A stretch of DNA of 64,000 nucleotides, from the NCBI GenBank assembly GCA_033764965.1, contig JANRIN010000285.1, forward strand, positions 1 to 64,000, given 5' to 3'. The notes below the pieces were generated by a model. The model was not told the origin of the DNA. It saw nothing but the letters and a program-made list of their open reading frames with translations, and did not search any database. The position numbers and the translations under genes were made by a program. The stretch is from JSC-12 sp033764965 (GTDB lineage: Bacteria; Cyanobacteriota; Cyanobacteriia; Leptolyngbyales; Leptolyngbyaceae). Shown one piece after another: positions 32,815 through 41,645 of this stretch. The stretch's first letter is position 1, and each line of letters starts with the position of its first letter.

Positions 32815-33999
32815 GTGAGTACTGATCGGCGTATTTATGTTCCCAGACGGCAAATTATTCGTGGGATTTTAGCAACAGCAGCCTTTGCAGCTACAACGAA
32901 ACTGTCTGGTTGCGCGTCAGGTGGAGAACCTGGAACAACATCAGATTCTCAAGCTGGTTCATCGGGAGAACCGCTGACGATCGGGTTTATTTACGTTGGC
33001 GCTAAGGATGACTACGGATGGAACCAGGCTCATGCGCTGGGAGCCGAGGAAATCAAGAAGTTGCCTGGGATCAATCTAATTGAGCAAGCCAGCGTCCCTG
33101 AGACCAAAGAGGTTCAGGAAGTGATGCGAAGCATGATTGAGCAAGATGGAGCTAAGTTCATCTTTCCAACCTCGTTTGGCTACTTCAATCCCCACATTGT
33201 TGAAATGGCGAAACAGTTTCCTGAAGTGCAGTTTTTCCACTGTTCGACCCTGTGGGAAGAGGGAATGCCCACCAACATTGGTAACTACTATGCCGATACA
33301 GACGAAGGGCAATTCGTCGCTGGGCGGGTGGCTGCTCAAACATCCAAGAGCGGTAAGTTGGGATTTGTAGCAGCAAAGCCAGTCACTCCAGTTCTCAGGA
33401 ACATTAATGGCTTCATCCTGGGCGCACGCAGCGTCAAGCCAGACATCAAGATGCAGGTGATCTTTACCGGAGACTGGAGCGTTCCGGTGAAGGAAGCAGA
33501 AGCCACGAACTCTCTGGCAGATCAGGGGATTGATGTGATCGGGGTACACGTTGATAGCCCCAAAGTCGTGATTGAAACTGCTGAGAAACGCGGCATCTTT
33601 TCTTCTGGCTACCACGCGGATCAATCCTCTCTGGCTCCCAAAGGCTATCTCACGGGAACAACCTACTATTGGGGACAGATTTACAAGGAATATGTGGAGA
33701 TGTTTAAGGCGGGCAAGAAACTCACTGACGGTGGCATTCCCCGCAAGACGATCGGTAGCTTGAAGGAAAACTATGTGCGGTTGGCTCCCTTTGGTCCGGC
33801 GGTGGCGGATGCCACTAAGACAGATGCTGATGAGGCCAAAGCCAAAATCATTGACGGGTCGTTAGCTGTTTATACCGGAGAAATCAAAGACAATACCGGT
33901 AAAGTGCAAATTCCGAAGGGCACTGCTTACAAATTGACCGACCCAGCGTTAGGAAAGATCGATTGGTTGGCAAATGGCGTTATTGGCAGTGTGAGCTAA
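32815..33999 (+). CDS. BMP-family ABC transporter substrate-binding lipoprotein
   Basis: The protein is a basic-membrane-protein (BMP/PnrA-like) solute-binding protein: IGFIYVGAKDDYGWNQAHALG, FPTSFGYFNPHIVEMA, GNYYADTDEGQFVAG and GVHVDSPKVV. A GTG at 32815 with AGGAG 7 nt upstream is the best start. The N-terminus then reads PRRQIIRGILATAAFA, a twin-arginine-like signal, followed by LSGC, a lipobox. It would be Tat-exported and lipid-anchored on the outer face of the inner membrane. BMP proteins bind purine nucleosides or related small molecules. The gene is first in a five-gene operon. Confidence 0.9.
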   Translation: MSTDRRIYVPRRQIIRGILATAAFAATTKLSGCASGGEPGTTSDSQAGSSGEPLTIGFIYVGAKDDYGWNQAHALGAEEIKKLPGINLIEQASVPETKEVQEVMRSMIEQDGAKFIFPTSFGYFNPHIVEMAKQFPEVQFFHCSTLWEEGMPTNIGNYYADTDEGQFVAGRVAAQTSKSGKLGFVAAKPVTPVLRNINGFILGARSVKPDIKMQVIFTGDWSVPVKEAEATNSLADQGIDVIGVHVDSPKVVIETAEKRGIFSSGYHADQSSLAPKGYLTGTTYYWGQIYKEYVEMFKAGKKLTDGGIPRKTIGSLKENYVRLAPFGPAVADATKTDADEAKAKIIDGSLAVYTGEIKDNTGKVQIPKGTAYKLTDPALGKIDWLANGVIGSVS

Positions 34000-35142
34000 A
34001 TGATAAGTTCTACAAATTGGCGTAAAACCGCAGAGGCGATCGCAATTCCCCTAGGAGCGCTGGCATTTTCGTTAGTTTTGTTTGGTCTCTTTTGTGCTCT
34101 TTGTGGAAAGAACCCCTTTGCCGTGTATAGCTTGATTTTTCGGTCGGCTTTTGGCAGTTGGCGGGCTTTCCAGGGGACTTTGCTGCGGGCGGCTCCCCTG
34201 ATGCTCACGGCTCTTTGTACCGCTCTTCCGGCACGTTTAGGGCTGATGATTATCGGCAACGAGGGCGCGTTGGTGATGGGGGGCTTGGCAGCGGTCATGG
34301 CGGGATTGTTACTCTCCTTTGGCAGCGTTACCCCCACAGCGGCACAACTGCAACAGGTGAGCGGCATTCCTTCTGGTTTAGTTTTGTTGGGGATGGCGCT
34401 GGCAGGCATGGCGGCGGGGGGACTTTGGATCGCAATCGTGGGCATACTCCGCCACTACAGAGCCGTGAATGAAACCATTAGCAGCCTGCTGATGAACTAC
34501 ATCGCGATCGCCTTTATGAATCAACTGGTGGGCGGGCCCATTAAGGATCCTTCCGAGACCATCAAAGCTTCCAGTTTTGCCTTACCAGAGGTGAGCCGCT
34601 TGACCAGTTTGCCAGCGACTCGCATTCATTACGGCTTGCTGTACGGCATTATCGTCTGCGTCATTGCGTATATTTTGCTCCAGCGCACCACCTTTGGTTT
34701 CGCCGCCCGAACCGCTGGGGGCAATGTGAGAGCCGCCCGCATTGCCGGATTACCCGTAGGCAAGCTAACGATCATCATCTGTTTCCTGGCTGGCTCCTGT
34801 GCTGGTTTGGCGGGAATGGCAGAAGTCGCAGCGGTGCACGGGCGGGTGAATGAGTCACTGGTTGCAGGCTATGGCTACACCGGCATCCTGGTGGCATTCG
34901 TAGCACGGTATAACCCGATCGCCTGTACGATCGTCGCTATTCTCTTAGGCGGCATCATCTCCAGTGGAGGTGCGTTGCAACGCAGCTTGGGGATGCCCGA
35001 TGCTACAGTCCTGGTGTTTCAAGGGTTAGTCTTCCTGGTGATTCTGTACAGCGATTCCCTCTACGGTCGTTTCAAGATTTTCAAGGAAACGGCTCCTACC
35101 GCCTCTCCACCTCCATCAACGTCCACCACCGTTCCTGTTTAG
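34000..35142 (+). CDS. BMP-type ABC transporter permease 1
   Basis: A 380-residue polytopic permease of the BPD_transp_2 family (LMIIGNEGALVMGGLAAVM, NETISSLLMNYIAIAFMN, ARTAGGNVRAARIAGLPVG). It pairs with permease 2 to form the membrane channel of the importer. The ATG directly follows the stop of the binding-protein gene (TAA-ATG), indicating coupled translation. A Pro/Ser/Thr tail ends the protein. Confidence 0.92.
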   Translation: MISSTNWRKTAEAIAIPLGALAFSLVLFGLFCALCGKNPFAVYSLIFRSAFGSWRAFQGTLLRAAPLMLTALCTALPARLGLMIIGNEGALVMGGLAAVMAGLLLSFGSVTPTAAQLQQVSGIPSGLVLLGMALAGMAAGGLWIAIVGILRHYRAVNETISSLLMNYIAIAFMNQLVGGPIKDPSETIKASSFALPEVSRLTSLPATRIHYGLLYGIIVCVIAYILLQRTTFGFAARTAGGNVRAARIAGLPVGKLTIIICFLAGSCAGLAGMAEVAAVHGRVNESLVAGYGYTGILVAFVARYNPIACTIVAILLGGIISSGGALQRSLGMPDATVLVFQGLVFLVILYSDSLYGRFKIFKETAPTASPPPSTSTTVPV

Positions 35143-35219
35143 GGGCATGATGTGGCGGACGAAGGGATTTGAGCAGGCTTATTTCAATTTGCAGTCGTGT
35201 TGAGAGGATAATTCAGTTT

Positions 35220-36179
35220 ATGGCAGCGGAAACACTGGGTTGGTGGGGCGTTCCTCTGGGAATTTTGGCAGGCACCCTGCGGGGTAGCGCCCCCTTTCTA
35301 TTCGTTAGCTTGGGCGAATGTTTGACCGAGAAAAGCGGCAAGATCAACTTGGGGCTTGAGGGCACGTTGCTCATGGGAGCGATGAGTGCCTATGGCATCT
35401 CTTATCTGGGCGTAGAGAAGTGGGGCATGAGTCCTGCGGCTTCCCCCTGGTTGGGAGTGCTGGTGGCTGGGATTGCAGGGATGGCGCTGGGCTTTATTCA
35501 TGCGTGGCTTTCTCAGCAGCCCAAGGTGAATGATATTGCGGTTGGCATTGCCATGATTATTTTTGGTAGCGGCGTTGCCTTCTTTTTAGGTAAGCCGTTC
35601 ATTCAACCCCAGGCACCCTTGCTGCCATCGATCGAGCTAGGTTCCTGGATCAGCAAGGTTCCTGCCATCCAGTCAGCCTTGCAAATTAGCCCCCTTTTCA
35701 TCCTGGGTGTGATTTTGGCTCCGGTGATGAGCTGGTTCTTCAAGTCCACGCGCCCCGGTTTGTTTGTGCGAGCGGTGGGAGATAGCCCCGATGCTGCTCT
35801 GGCAATGGGGGTTTCCATCAAGAAAGTGAGAATGCTCTGTATCATTGCAGGCAGTTTCCTGGCTGGCATTGGGGGAGCTTATCTATCTCTGGTTTACCCC
35901 GGAAGCTGGTCAGAGCGGATCTCCAGTGGACAGGGATTGATGGCGGTGGCTCTGGTGATCTTCGCCCGCTGGAATCCGGTTCAGTGTTTGTGGGCATCCC
36001 TTTTCTTTGGGGGAGCGCAGTCGATCGGTCCCGCTCTCCAATCTGTAGGTTTTGACCAGGGGTATTACCTGTTCAACGCGGCACCCTACATCCTCACCCT
36101 GCTGATTATGGTCATCACCTGCTCTCCCAAGAAGACTCTCTCTGGAGCCCCAGGAGCGTTAGGAACAATTAGTGGGTAA
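35220..36179 (+). CDS. BMP-type ABC transporter permease 2
   Basis: A 319-residue BPD_transp_2 permease (LFVSLGECLTEKSGKINLGL, EGTLLMGAM, KVNDIAVGIAMIIFGSG, VRAVGDSPDAALAMGVSI), the second of the heterodimeric channel. The ATG at 35220 (MAAETLGWWGVP) fits the family start; an upstream TTG at 35169 would add 17 atypical residues. It lies 77 bp after permease 1 and is followed by the ATPase gene. Confidence 0.92.
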   Translation: MAAETLGWWGVPLGILAGTLRGSAPFLFVSLGECLTEKSGKINLGLEGTLLMGAMSAYGISYLGVEKWGMSPAASPWLGVLVAGIAGMALGFIHAWLSQQPKVNDIAVGIAMIIFGSGVAFFLGKPFIQPQAPLLPSIELGSWISKVPAIQSALQISPLFILGVILAPVMSWFFKSTRPGLFVRAVGDSPDAALAMGVSIKKVRMLCIIAGSFLAGIGGAYLSLVYPGSWSERISSGQGLMAVALVIFARWNPVQCLWASLFFGGAQSIGPALQSVGFDQGYYLFNAAPYILTLLIMVITCSPKKTLSGAPGALGTISG

Positions 36180-36276
36180 ACTTTCTTAATTACGGTGAAT
36201 TCGATCGCTGCTTTTTCTGATTTCGGTTTTGCGTTTCTTGACTCGGCTTTACTTCCCATTCTCCTTAGGAGGCACC

Positions 36277-37842
36277 ATGACGGACGTTGTTAACCACTCA
36301 GAACCCAACGTTCTTCCCAACATCCACACAGCAGTTGCGCCGCCTGATCTAGAAGTGATCAATATGTCGAAGCACTTCGGTAGCCTAATTGCCTTAGACA
36401 ATGTCTCGTTACACCTCAAACCTGCCACGTTTCATGCACTTCTGGGCGAAAACGGAGCCGGAAAAAGCACTCTGGTCAAGTGCATTATGGGCTTTTACAA
36501 AGCGACCCACGGCGATGTTTTAATTAACCAACACTCACGGGCGATCGACAGCCCACGAGATGCTCATAAATACGGTATTGGCATGGTGTATCAGCACTTT
36601 ACCTCTGTACCCGCGATGACCGTGGCAGAAAACCTGGTGCTTTCCCGCTTCGACAGTCCCACCGTGATCAACTGGAAAGCCGAACTGGATGAGTTAAATG
36701 CCTTTATGGAATCTGCGCCCTTTAAGGTGCCAGTGAACACATTAGTGGGTCAACTTGCTGCTGGAGAAAAGCAAAAGTTAGAGATCCTCAAGCAACTTTA
36801 CTTGAAGAGTCGCATTCTAATTCTGGATGAACCCACCTCGGTGCTGACTCCTGCCGAAGCGGATGAGGTGTTGGGCTTGATTCGCGAACAAGTTACCGAT
36901 GGCAAACTGAGTGTGTTGATTATCAGTCACAAATTCCGAGAAGTGACATCCTTCTGCGACGAGATTACTGTGTTGCGGAAAGGGAAGTTTGCCGGAACGG
37001 GAGCCGTCAAAGACCTGACGGTAGGTCAGATGGCAGAAATGATGATGGGTGAAAAGCGTGAACCGCAGAAGGTGGAAAAAACGCCCCATCCTGAAGTGGT
37101 TCCCGTGATGGAAATCAAAGACCTGCACGCCAATAAAGACAATGGGGTAGAAGCCCTGCATGGACTCAACCTCACGGTCAACAAAGGTGAGATCGTTGGG
37201 ATTGCTGGAATTTCAGGCAATGGGCAGCGCGAACTGGTGGAGGTGTTGGCGGGGCAGCGATCGGCAACAGGCGGACAGGTGATGGTCAATGGCTCACCCT
37301 ACTCGGCAACCCGTAAAGAGATCAATGAGCATCGAGTGTTTGTGTTGCCAGAAGAACCGCTCAAAAATGCCTGTGTGGCGCACATGAGCGTAGCGGATAA
37401 CCTGGCGCTGAGAACGTTCGATCGCCCCCCTCAAGCGCAGAAAGGACTGCTCGTGTTCAAAGCCATCCGGGAGATGGCAATGAATCTGATCGGTACCTTT
37501 AAGATCAAAACCCCATCACCAGAAACGCCCGTGGGCAATTTATCCGGTGGTAACGTGCAGCGGACTGTTTTGGCACGAGAGCTTTCGACTGAACACATTA
37601 ACCTGCTGATTGCCGCCAATCCCTGCTTTGGCTTGGACTTTGCGATGGTAGATTACATTCACTGCCAGATCCTGAATGCTCGGAATCGTGGAGTCGCGGT
37701 GTTGTTGGTGAGTGAAGACCTGGATGAATTGTTGAAACTGTCCGATCGCTTGATCGTCATCAGTGGTGGCAAATTTGCCTATGAGAGTCCGATCGAAACC
37801 GCCGATTTTGCGGCGATCGGTCATGCGATGGCAGGACACTAA
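36277..37842 (+). CDS. BMP-type ABC transporter ATP-binding protein (two ATPase domains)
   Basis: Two fused nucleotide-binding domains. The first (about residues 25-255) has Walker A GENGAGKST, signature region GQLAAGEKQKLEILKQL and Walker B ILILDEPTSVLTP. The second (about 285-520) has the degenerate Walker A GIAGISGNGQRELVEVL, the signature LSGGNVQRTVLARELS and a Walker B in which the catalytic Glu is replaced (LLIAANPCFGLD), as is usual for this family. It powers the BMP importer. AGGAGG lies 4 nt before the ATG at 36277 (MTDVVNHSEPN), which decides the start. Confidence 0.93.
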   Translation: MTDVVNHSEPNVLPNIHTAVAPPDLEVINMSKHFGSLIALDNVSLHLKPATFHALLGENGAGKSTLVKCIMGFYKATHGDVLINQHSRAIDSPRDAHKYGIGMVYQHFTSVPAMTVAENLVLSRFDSPTVINWKAELDELNAFMESAPFKVPVNTLVGQLAAGEKQKLEILKQLYLKSRILILDEPTSVLTPAEADEVLGLIREQVTDGKLSVLIISHKFREVTSFCDEITVLRKGKFAGTGAVKDLTVGQMAEMMMGEKREPQKVEKTPHPEVVPVMEIKDLHANKDNGVEALHGLNLTVNKGEIVGIAGISGNGQRELVEVLAGQRSATGGQVMVNGSPYSATRKEINEHRVFVLPEEPLKNACVAHMSVADNLALRTFDRPPQAQKGLLVFKAIREMAMNLIGTFKIKTPSPETPVGNLSGGNVQRTVLARELSTEHINLLIAANPCFGLDFAMVDYIHCQILNARNRGVAVLLVSEDLDELLKLSDRLIVISGGKFAYESPIETADFAAIGHAMAGH

Positions 37843-37930
37843 TCAAAAGGCAGATAATCCTTGCCTGGTGTCAAGCACTAAACGTCGTCAAAGCATCTGT
37901 CCATTCATCGAATAAAAGTCAGGAGTTGGT

Positions 37931-38623
37931 ATGGCTTACATTTCCGCGCGTCCCTATGAGTACGAGTTACCCGAATCTGGGAATGTGGCGCTGGTGGTGA
38001 TTGATATGCAGCGAGATTTTCTGGAACCGGGTGGTTTTGGAGATGCGCTGGGCAATGATGTGGCACGCTTGCAGGCGATCGTCCCGACCTTGAAACAATT
38101 GATTGCCGGATTTCGCGATTTAAGCCTACCGATTATTCACACACTGGAATGTCACTTACCCGATCTGTCTGACTGCCCCCCTGCCAAAATCAAGCGTGGT
38201 AAGGGATCCCTCACCATTGGGGATGCAGGTCCAATGGGGCGAATCCTGGTCAAAGGCGAGGCTGGTAACGGCATCATTCCTGAGTTGGCTCCCTTACCGG
38301 GCGAGTTCATCATCCACAAACCTGGCAAAGGCGCATTCTACAACACCAATCTGGAATCGATTTTACAAGAGCAGGGCATTACCCATTTGTTCATTACAGG
38401 CGTGACCACGGAAGTCTGCGTTCAAACCACTATGCGGGAAGCCAACGATCGCGGCTACGAGTGCCTGATGGTGGAAGACTGCACCGAAAGTTACTTTCCT
38501 GAGTTCAAACAAGCCACTCTAGAGATGGTGCGTGCCCAAGGCGGCATCGTGGGCTGGACGGCAACGGCTGCCCAAGTCTTGGAAGGGTTACGGCAATGGA
38601 AGCCCTCAGGCGCGCTGGTTTGA
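37931..38623 (+). CDS. Isochorismatase-family cysteine hydrolase (biuret/ureidoacrylate amidohydrolase-like)
   Basis: A 230-residue protein with the isochorismatase-fold triad: Asp25 (LVVIDMQRDFL), Lys130 (IIHKPGKGAFYNTNLE) and Cys163 (ITGVTTEVCVQTTMREANDRGY). Spacing and motifs resemble biuret hydrolase and ureidoacrylate-type amidohydrolases, which release ammonia or carbamate from carbamoyl compounds. It lies 88 bp behind the ATPase gene of a BMP importer and ends the operon, so it probably acts on the imported compound. The exact substrate is unknown. Its 3' end overlaps the convergent hybrid kinase by 18 bp. Confidence 0.85.
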   Translation: MAYISARPYEYELPESGNVALVVIDMQRDFLEPGGFGDALGNDVARLQAIVPTLKQLIAGFRDLSLPIIHTLECHLPDLSDCPPAKIKRGKGSLTIGDAGPMGRILVKGEAGNGIIPELAPLPGEFIIHKPGKGAFYNTNLESILQEQGITHLFITGVTTEVCVQTTMREANDRGYECLMVEDCTESYFPEFKQATLEMVRAQGGIVGWTATAAQVLEGLRQWKPSGALV

Positions 38624-41185
38624 ACGCAGGCGAGTCGCCTCTTGAATCAGTTTGACAATCTGCTCAAATTGGTAGCCGTGAGCCAGATACTTTAAGCGAG
38701 TGGCAAGGGATGGTTGTGGCTGATGAATTTGCTGAATCAGTTGCTCAATTTCTTCCTCATCACAAAGTTGGGCAGCATGGTGCAAGGCGGTAAGCCAGTG
38801 ATAGGGCATGGTGCATAGAGCTTGAGCAGTGAGAGCATCAGAGGGCGGAAAGGGCTGAGAACAGGGCTCGGGAGTGGGTTCGGCGTAGAGAAATTGTAGG
38901 TGCAGGTGCTCGGTTATCTTGCTGTAGAGGTCGTTTTCACGAAAAGGCTTCATGACGAAATCATCACAACCAGCACTTATGGCAGAGGCGCGATCGCTCA
39001 CAGAAGCCTGAGCCGTCAGAGCAATGATGACGGTTGGAGAGTGGGAAATCTCTCCCTGGTCATTCGTCCTTTGCCCCTTGGCTGCTAATGACCAATGACC
39101 AATGACTAATGACGGTTTTGCCACGTCCTCACCACCTTCTACTGTTTGCCTTTTGCTCCTTGCCCACTCTTGCTCCCTGGCTCGAATCTGTTGGGTTGCT
39201 TCATAGCCGTTCAGCAAAGGCATTTGAATATCCATCCAAATTAAGTGGGGGTGCCATCGTTGCCACTGGTCGAGGGCTTCCTGTCCATTCGTTGCTTGCC
39301 AGACCTCAAAGCCTAATTGCGTCATGAGGGTTGTGAGAAGCTGGCGATTTTCGGATTGATCATCCACCACAAGGACGCGGGGGTGTAGTTGTCCTGGAGC
39401 TACCCCGATCGCCTGTCGTGTGACACTTGGGGCAGCAACATCGATCGCGTTTGCTGGCATCACAGGTAGATAGACTTGAAAAACACTGCCCTGTCGAGGG
39501 GTGCTGATCACTGAAATCTTGCCACCCATCAATTCAACAAAGCGGCGACTAATCGTTAAGCCCAACCCTGTACCACCGACCGTAGAGCGTCCAACCTGGC
39601 TCTGAACAAAAGCATCGAAAATATTCTCTATTTCCCTGGGATCGATGCCCACGCCCGTATCTTGAACCTCAAAGTAAAGCGCAATGGGAGGATGGGGGGA
39701 TAGGGGATGCTCCCACGCGCTCACTCTTCCACTCTCCCACCCCTCCGCGCTCCCACGCTCCACGGTCACCCGCAGCGTTACACGACCCTGCTCTGTGAAC
39801 TTAATGGCATTACTGAGGAGGTTAATCAAAATTTGGCGCAGTTTGATGGAATCGGTTGTAATGTACTGCGGAACTTGTGGATCAAGTTCAAGATTCAATT
39901 GCAATCCTTGGGTTTCGGCTTTGGGGCGCAGCATTGTTTCTAAGGAATAAAGCAATGCTTGTAAATCGAAACTACTCATGTCCAGGGTGGTGTGTCCAGC
40001 TTCGATTTTGGAGATGTCGAGAATGTCGTTAATTAAAGTCAGCAAGTGGTCGCCACTGCGATGAATCGTTTGGATTGTTTCTTGATGAGCGACAGAGAGG
40101 GTACGATCGCGTTGTAAGACTTGCGTAAAGCCAAGAATCACGTTTAAGGGGGTTCTCAGTTCGTGACTCATGTTCGCCAGAAACATACTTTTGGATTGAC
40201 TGGCAGTTTCGGCGATTTCTTTGGCTTGTTGCAGTTCCAGTTCGGCTTGTTTGCGCTCCGTAATATCGTTATTAATTTCCAAAATGCCAACGGGGCTGCC
40301 TTTTTCATTGCGTTGTAGAACCCAGCGGCTGGCAACAATAATAGCGGTGCCGTTGCGATGAGTGTGGGTAAGTTCTCCTTCCCAATAGTCGTGGCGATCG
40401 AGTTCTGTCTGAATCTGAGCGATCGCCTCAGGAAACTGAGTTTGCAGCAGGTCTAACGCAACTTCACCCAAGGCTTCCTGGCTAGTCCAGCCATACAGGT
40501 ATTCTGCGCCCTGGTTCCAAAAGGTTATGACTCCAGCTAAATTGAGCGTGAGAATAGCGTCGTGAGCCAGGTCTAGCAGTTCAGCTTGCTCCTGAAGCCG
40601 TTGTTGGGTGAGTTGTTGCTTAGATAACTCTTGTTGTAAACGATCGTTTGCAGTCTGCAATTCTGTGGTGCGTTCTGCCACGCGCTGTTCTAGCTCTGCA
40701 TTCAATTGTTTGAGTTGTTCTTGCTGCTGCCTCGCCTGCTCTAATAGCCGCACCCGTTCCATTGTGCCTCGCACCGTGCGACACAGCAAATCGCTGGTCA
40801 GTTTATCTTTCACTAAATAATCTTGAGCGCCGCTTTTGATCGCTTGCACGGCAACCCGCTCGTCTCCCTCCCCCGTTAGCATCACCACCGGTAAAGGGCA
40901 GTTTGGGGTGGCAGAACCACAGGCAGAACCACCCTCTGTTTGCTGCCGCAATTGTTCAAGAACTGCCAACCCATCCCAATCGGGCAGCAAATAGTCTAAC
41001 AAAATCACATCAGCAGACTCAGTGCGGCACCACGCTAGGGCATCATCGCCACAATCAAACTCAATGAAGTGATAGTTAAAGTCCAGATCTTGCCGCAGCA
41101 GGTAGCGGTAAAGCATTCTGTCTGCGTCAGAATCATCAATGATTAAAACGGTACATCTTTTGGCTGATGATTGATTTTTTTTCAT
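38606..41185 (-). CDS. Hybrid sensor kinase, REC-PAS-HisKA-HATPase-REC, with two low-complexity inserts
   Basis: Domains in order: an N-terminal receiver (about 10-140; LLDYLLPDWDG), a Gln-rich coiled coil, PAS (about 205-320), HisKA with the His near residue 341 (NMSHELRTPLNVILGF), HATPase (about 455-590) and a C-terminal receiver (about 603-780; WMDIQMPLLNGYEA, KPFRENDL), then about 75 helical residues. Two in-frame inserts look like translated repeat DNA: SAEGWESGRVSAWEHPLSPH in the ATPase domain (39684-39768) and a stretch with SLVIGHWSL in the last receiver (39035-39190). The ATG has AGGAGGGGAG upstream, inside the end of the preceding regulator gene, 1 bp away. It is the last gene of the bacteriophytochrome operon. 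Confidence 0.9.
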   Translation of the reverse strand: MKKNQSSAKRCTVLIIDDSDADRMLYRYLLRQDLDFNYHFIEFDCGDDALAWCRTESADVILLDYLLPDWDGLAVLEQLRQQTEGGSACGSATPNCPLPVVMLTGEGDERVAVQAIKSGAQDYLVKDKLTSDLLCRTVRGTMERVRLLEQARQQQEQLKQLNAELEQRVAERTTELQTANDRLQQELSKQQLTQQRLQEQAELLDLAHDAILTLNLAGVITFWNQGAEYLYGWTSQEALGEVALDLLQTQFPEAIAQIQTELDRHDYWEGELTHTHRNGTAIIVASRWVLQRNEKGSPVGILEINNDITERKQAELELQQAKEIAETASQSKSMFLANMSHELRTPLNVILGFTQVLQRDRTLSVAHQETIQTIHRSGDHLLTLINDILDISKIEAGHTTLDMSSFDLQALLYSLETMLRPKAETQGLQLNLELDPQVPQYITTDSIKLRQILINLLSNAIKFTEQGRVTLRVTVERGSAEGWESGRVSAWEHPLSPHPPIALYFEVQDTGVGIDPREIENIFDAFVQSQVGRSTVGGTGLGLTISRRFVELMGGKISVISTPRQGSVFQVYLPVMPANAIDVAAPSVTRQAIGVAPGQLHPRVLVVDDQSENRQLLTTLMTQLGFEVWQATNGQEALDQWQRWHPHLIWMDIQMPLLNGYEATQQIRAREQEWARSKRQTVEGGEDVAKPSLVIGHWSLAAKGQRTNDQGEISHSPTVIIALTAQASVSDRASAISAGCDDFVMKPFRENDLYSKITEHLHLQFLYAEPTPEPCSQPFPPSDALTAQALCTMPYHWLTALHHAAQLCDEEEIEQLIQQIHQPQPSLATRLKYLAHGYQFEQIVKLIQEATRLRSNQRA
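39086..39113. repeat. Four tandem YAATGAC heptamers inside a kinase gene
   Basis: TAATGAC CAATGAC CAATGAC TAATGAC lie in exact tandem (28 bp) within the region encoding the C-terminal receiver of the hybrid kinase. The same heptamer family occurs in several intergenic regions of this window. Here it is translated on the minus strand as SLVIGHWSL. Confidence 0.9.
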
Positions 41186-41186
41186 C

Positions 41187-41630
41187 TCACCACTCCCCTC
41201 CTGGCAAAACTGCGGATCGAAACCAAAAGTGGAAAAAATCTTGAATCGTCTGCTTCAGTTGTTCGACTCCAATGGGCTTGAGGATATAGCTATTTGCGCC
41301 GTATCCGTAGCAGGTTTCAATATCCTTGGGGCTAGAAGATGTTGTAAACATCACGATCGGGATCAGGCAAAGGTCGGCATCCTGGCGAATTAATTGGATC
41401 AGCTCGCGCCCATCACTACCCGGTAGATTTAAATCCATTAAAATGAGTCTGGGTCGAGGCGCTGGATGAGGGCTGGTATACCCACCCCGTTGGTACAGAT
41501 ACTCTAGGGCTTCCTCCCCGTCCATCACACGGTGAAGCGGGTTGGGGTAATGTAACTCCTGCATGATTCTGCGAAAAACAACAAAGTCTTCGTCGCTGTC
41601 TTCCACCATCAAAATTGCACCGTTTGCCAT
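41187..41630 (-). CDS. Rcp-like single-domain response regulator
   Basis: A 147-residue CheY-like receiver: acidic pocket VEDSDEDF, phospho-acceptor Asp in LILMDLNLPGSDG, Thr in VMFTTSSSPKDIE, Lys in ILKPIG. Its length and motifs fit the Rcp family of regulators paired with cyanobacterial phytochromes. It lies 15 bp behind the bacteriophytochrome gene and 1 bp before the hybrid kinase, so it is very likely the phosphate acceptor of the phytochrome. Confidence 0.92.
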   Translation of the reverse strand: MANGAILMVEDSDEDFVVFRRIMQELHYPNPLHRVMDGEEALEYLYQRGGYTSPHPAPRPRLILMDLNLPGSDGRELIQLIRQDADLCLIPIVMFTTSSSPKDIETCYGYGANSYILKPIGVEQLKQTIQDFFHFWFRSAVLPGGEW

Positions 41631-41645
41631 TAATCTTCCGCTTCC

